Below, one piece after another: positions 60,841-64,000 of a stretch of 64,000 bases of DNA. The position numbers and the translations under genes are program-made. Origin of the DNA: Candidatus Sigynarchaeota archaeon (lineage in GTDB: Archaea > Asgardarchaeota > Lokiarchaeia > Sigynarchaeales > Sigynarchaeaceae); NCBI GenBank assembly GCA_030587525.1, contig JAUQYW010000652.1, positions 17,019 to 81,018 of the forward strand. Reading direction: 5' to 3'. The notes beneath the pieces are model-generated. The model searched no databases, was not told where the DNA came from, and was given only the letters and a program-made list of their open reading frames with translations. How positions within the stretch are numbered: the first letter of the stretch is position 1; each line of letters opens with the position of its first letter.

Positions 60841-62508
60841 ATGCAAGAAAAGCATCAAACTCTTGACGATTTTCTCGAGAAGCATCCCGACCGGCAAGAA
60901 ATCGAAGCTAGCAAGATAAAGCGGATGCTCGATCTCGACGATTTTGAAGAGTCCGAGTGGACATTCAAGACCGCGGACACGAAGGAGTTCACGCATTTCA
61001 TCTTTCACGAGTACCCCGCGAGGATGATACCCCAGGTTGCGCGAAAACTCATCAAGATGTATTATCCACGCTATGATTCTCCTTCTATAAAGAAACCTAT
61101 GCTGGATCCTTTCGCGGGTTCTGGAACAACGTGTGTCGAGGCGATGCTTCGCAACATCGACTCGATTGCCTTCGATCTCAACCCCCTCGCCCATCTCGTC
61201 GAGCAAGTCAAGGCCACGCCGATGGATCCCCCCACCTTGAAACGCCATTTCAAGGCAATCATGCAGCACGTGAACGAAAACCGGGGCAAAAAGATTCTCG
61301 AAACCATCCCGCCCGTGGCTCAGACAGGGTTTTGGTTCAACGAGGCCACCATCGGCTCGCTGTTAGCGATAAAATATGCTATCAACGAGACATTCAAGGG
61401 TGGTACACGGCATGAAGGTACAATTTTACCCGCGAAGAACTTTTTTCTCGCGTGTCTCGGTAAAACCGCCCGTGACTGTTCATACCAGCGAAAAGACGAA
61501 AATAAAACGTATCGGATGGAAAGAGAAAGGATGGTGGAGTTTGACAGGAACGTCGATGCCATTCAATGCTTCAAGACGATCTTCGGGAATTTTTTGCGGG
61601 CGACCGAGGCATTTTCCGGGTATTACCGCACGCACCAGTTCACGGCGAAATGCACGGCCGTGCTCGGCAATTCGATGGTTCTCGAAGGCGTCGCGGATAA
61701 TTCCATCGACCTCATCGTGACGAGCCCCCCGTATGGAGACAGCCAGACGACCGTGGCCTATGGACAGTTTTCCCGGTTCCCGCTGGAATGGATCTTGCCC
61801 GACACGAGCGGCGTGAAGAACATCGATGAACACTTGCTCGGTGGCGTGGAAAATGAAACGGAATTCCCGGATGCACCGCTCCTTCTCGTGACGTGCAAGA
61901 ACATCATGGTGGCTCAAGCGAAGCAGCAGCAAATATTGATCGCTACATTTCTCGATGCGATCGGGCAGAGCGAATTGACCGACACCAAGCAAGAAATGAA
62001 AGACTTGATCACGTTCATCGACACGCATATGCCATCGATCCAGGACACCACGGACTTCGCCGGGTTCATCGCCACGAAGAATGCGTATTATGCGCGGCTT
62101 GGCAATGGCCGGGCTTGTGCCGCCAAGGGAAATAAATGGCTCGACACGAGGGCCCTCGGGAAACATGGCCGGTTCAAGATCTACGAGGACCGGCTTGGCT
62201 ACGTCATCTCCTTCTTCGCGGACTTTTCGAAAGTACTAGCTCGTCTTTACCAAGTTCTCGACTATGATCGCAAATGCTGTCTCGTTGTCGGAAATAGGAC
62301 CGTCAAGAATGTACAGATTCCGACTGACGAGATCATAGTGGATCTTGGAAAGTCCATGGGTTTCGAGCACGTGACGACGTTCTACAGGGATATTCCCAAC
62401 AAGAGGATGCCGCTCAGCAATTCTCCGTCGAACGTGCCGGGGGAAATCTCGCCGACCATGGCAAAGGAAAGCATCGTCGTGCTGAACAAACCCGGACGTA
62501 TGAAATGA
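60841..62508 (+). CDS. TSPPY-type DNA methyltransferase (F)
   Basis: The product (555 aa from ATG 60841) has FIFHEYPARMIP, an FSxxxYPAxM-like box that precedes the catalytic core in this group, motif I DPFAGSGTT (89-97), a long insert, and motif IV TSPPYGDSQTT (294-304). The residues after TSPPY (Gly-Asp) and the late NRTVKN segment fit DNA N4-cytosine or N6-adenine methylases. A TTG four codons upstream is also in frame. No partner nuclease follows; an intergenic stretch leads to the cdc48-like gene. Confidence 0.85.
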   Translation: MQEKHQTLDDFLEKHPDRQEIEASKIKRMLDLDDFEESEWTFKTADTKEFTHFIFHEYPARMIPQVARKLIKMYYPRYDSPSIKKPMLDPFAGSGTTCVEAMLRNIDSIAFDLNPLAHLVEQVKATPMDPPTLKRHFKAIMQHVNENRGKKILETIPPVAQTGFWFNEATIGSLLAIKYAINETFKGGTRHEGTILPAKNFFLACLGKTARDCSYQRKDENKTYRMERERMVEFDRNVDAIQCFKTIFGNFLRATEAFSGYYRTHQFTAKCTAVLGNSMVLEGVADNSIDLIVTSPPYGDSQTTVAYGQFSRFPLEWILPDTSGVKNIDEHLLGGVENETEFPDAPLLLVTCKNIMVAQAKQQQILIATFLDAIGQSELTDTKQEMKDLITFIDTHMPSIQDTTDFAGFIATKNAYYARLGNGRACAAKGNKWLDTRALGKHGRFKIYEDRLGYVISFFADFSKVLARLYQVLDYDRKCCLVVGNRTVKNVQIPTDEIIVDLGKSMGFEHVTTFYRDIPNKRMPLSNSPSNVPGEISPTMAKESIVVLNKPGRMK

Positions 62509-62855
62509 CGGGACGAGCACGATTGTTTATCGTTTTTTGCTCCATTCCCACCAGAAATTCCGTCCACACCCGTGCTTTTAATGCCTCGAAACCATAAAGA
62601 TTACGCATAAATATAGCACAGGAACCGGGATTGATCTGGCGTTGTTAAACTACCAGGATTTAAATATGCCTCTTTTCATGAAAGACGGGGACATATCGGT
62701 GCATCATGCCCATCGAGTTATTGCGGCGAAATTGTTTGTATTAAAAATTATTTAAGTCCTTGTTATTATGTTAAGATTAACATAGTTAAGTTTATTAACA
62801 TATAACGCGTACATGTAAGTGTCTGGATCATCCAGTGGGAGGATTGAATGAAACA
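62509..62855. other. Intergenic stretch with promoter signals, no gene seen
   Basis: This 347-base gap is A/T-rich in its second half. It holds a T-run (62533-62538) that may end the methyltransferase transcript, several TTTAAA-like boxes (about 62657 and 62751) and the repeated TTAACATA sites before the cdc48-like gene. I see no tRNA shape and no credible small coding frame. Confidence 0.5.
62767..62802 (+). promoter_or_regulatory. Inverted and direct TTAACATA repeats upstream of cdc48-like gene
   Basis: TATGTTAA (62767-62774) and TTAACATA (62777-62784) form a perfect 8-bp inverted repeat with two bases between. A third TTAACATA follows at 62795-62802 and runs into a TATA-like CATATAAC (62799-62806), whose predicted start is about 28 bases before the ATG at 62856. 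The site thus overlaps the promoter and is a likely operator. Confidence 0.45.
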
Positions 62856-64000
62856 ATGGAGCGAGCACAGTTGACACGCCGTGAGTTCTTTGCATCGATA
62901 CATCACGAATTCATCGTCGCCAAGGGCATGCAAGGGAGCCAGCAATGCAAGGTCGTTACCATGTGGGCAGATGATATGAAGATCATGGGGATCCCGGAAA
63001 AAGGTCTGCTCGTGCTGAAAACTGGTGCGAACAAGACGGTTGCCATTGCCGTCTCCGGCCTCATCGAACCGGGAACGATCGTGATGCCCTTGTCCATTCG
63101 TGAATCGTTGGGTGTTCGCGCCGGGGACAGTATCCAAGCCGATAGCACGACCAAGAAGCTGAAACGCGCCAAGGCCGCCATCTTCGATGTTTCGACCGAT
63201 TCCGGCAACACGGATACATTGCCAGACGATCTAAGTATGGTGTGCAGCCTCTTCTTGAAGGAATATGGCGAAAACATCCCAGTCGTCAACGGAGACCAAT
63301 TTCCCTTGAGATTGACTGGCATGGGCATCAAGGCCGTCGTTCGTGTCCGTTTGCCAGCGAATGGCATCTTCACGATCGATGCTCGGACCAAGATACTTGT
63401 CGCAAAAAAACGTCGCGTGACGGCAGGGGAAGACAGTTGGGACATAATCGGGGGCCTGGATGCAGCCATAGCGGAGTTTAAATCCATAATCGAATTGCCC
63501 TTGAAGCATGCCGAGATCTTTTCATACTACAAGACCCGTCCTTCCCGTGGCGTGCTGCTCAAGGGCCCTCCTGGTTGTGGCAAAACATTGCTCGCCAAGG
63601 TCCTCGCGAAGGAACTTGGTGTGACCTTCAAGAACGTCACGTGCGGCGAACTGCTATCGCAGATGTTCGGGCAATCCGAAAAGAACATCAAGCAATTGTT
63701 CGATGATGCCCGCAAATGCGCGCCGACCATCATTTTCTTTGATGAAATCGACGCGCTGTTCCAGAACCGGAAAGAATCAGCAGGTTCGACCGAGAACCGT
63801 TACATCTCGGAACTGCTCGCGCAAATCGACGGGTTGAGCGATAACGACCAGGTCGTCATCATCGGCGCGACGAACCGACCGGATGCCATCGACGCTGCAT
63901 TCAGGCGCCCGGGACGGCTTGATCGAGAGATCATGATCCCGATTCCTGACGAGAAAGCACGAAGGCAGATCCTGGACATTCACTTGCAGAACGTGCCCAT
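62856..64000 (+). CDS. cdc48: CDC48/VAT-family AAA ATPase, 3' end outside window
   Basis: The frame starts at ATG 62856 and runs off the right edge without a stop (381 codons seen). Residues 20-200 look like the double-psi-barrel N domain of CDC48/p97. The first AAA domain follows, with Walker A GPPGCGKT (237-244), Walker B IIFFDEIDALF (D296, E297), the GATNRPD sensor 1 and FRRPGRLDREI arginine-finger region. CDC48 hexamers unfold tagged proteins with ATP. A second AAA domain would be expected outside the window. Walker A has Cys where most have Thr or Val. An ATG at 62848 is out of frame. Confidence 0.9.
   Translation, partial: MERAQLTRREFFASIHHEFIVAKGMQGSQQCKVVTMWADDMKIMGIPEKGLLVLKTGANKTVAIAVSGLIEPGTIVMPLSIRESLGVRAGDSIQADSTTKKLKRAKAAIFDVSTDSGNTDTLPDDLSMVCSLFLKEYGENIPVVNGDQFPLRLTGMGIKAVVRVRLPANGIFTIDARTKILVAKKRRVTAGEDSWDIIGGLDAAIAEFKSIIELPLKHAEIFSYYKTRPSRGVLLKGPPGCGKTLLAKVLAKELGVTFKNVTCGELLSQMFGQSEKNIKQLFDDARKCAPTIIFFDEIDALFQNRKESAGSTENRYISELLAQIDGLSDNDQVVIIGATNRPDAIDAAFRRPGRLDREIMIPIPDEKARRQILDIHLQNVP

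Overview
The window looks archaeal. TATA-box-like A/T motifs lie about 25 bases upstream of several start codons, and some transcripts would be leaderless. The housekeeping genes are archaeal in type: a four-subunit pyruvate:ferredoxin oxidoreductase, a branched-polyamine synthase (BpsA), a CDC48 AAA ATPase and an archaeal/eukaryal-type EF1A-like GTPase. GTG and TTG starts are common and surface proteins are rich in N-x-S/T sequons. A zinc-ribbon plus longin-like module, a wHTH-LRR protein and a PlsC acyltransferase make an Asgard archaeon plausible, but no rRNA or ribosomal protein is present, so this is an inference.

Layout. 1-10.7 kb: end of an unknown gene, a SIR2-TPR protein, a methyltransferase, a membrane-anchored CE15-like esterase, a membrane protein with a large outer domain, and a two-gene operon for a flippase-like exporter and a polytopic membrane protein. 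10.8-21.6 kb: a CHAT protease overlapped by an EF1A-like GTPase with an altered catalytic site, a wHTH-LRR protein, two divergent tandem paralogues of unknown family, a PlsC-like acyltransferase and a second SIR2-TPR protein. 21.7-33.3 kb: a small protein, a giant (about 2,730 residue) receptor-like surface protein with CUB-like domains, three long repeats, one membrane helix and a cytoplasmic zinc-ribbon/longin-like module, then a GH57-like membrane-anchored protein and a membrane protein.

33.3-42.5 kb is mostly metabolic: bpsA, porB, porA, porD and porG on the minus strand, an NSUN-type RNA m5C methyltransferase, a UDP-glucuronate decarboxylase-like epimerase and a RACo-like corrinoid-activation ATPase. 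42.7-62.5 kb looks like an accessory or defence region: a beta-CASP RNase-like hydrolase converging on an overlapping CARF + PIN gene pair, then six DNA methyltransferases (three with YTP and NPPY signatures, three with TSPPY motifs), a YprB-like 3'-5' exonuclease, a TPR protein and a small-molecule-type methyltransferase. No restriction nuclease, helicase, Cas10 or CRISPR array was recognised. The window ends inside a cdc48-like gene.

The best candidates for undescribed biology are (1) the GTPase-CHAT protease pair with its wHTH-LRR neighbour, (2) the two-gene CARF/PIN module next to an RNase-J-like enzyme, and (3) the DNA methyltransferase island without a visible nuclease. All functions are read from motifs by eye; no database search was possible.
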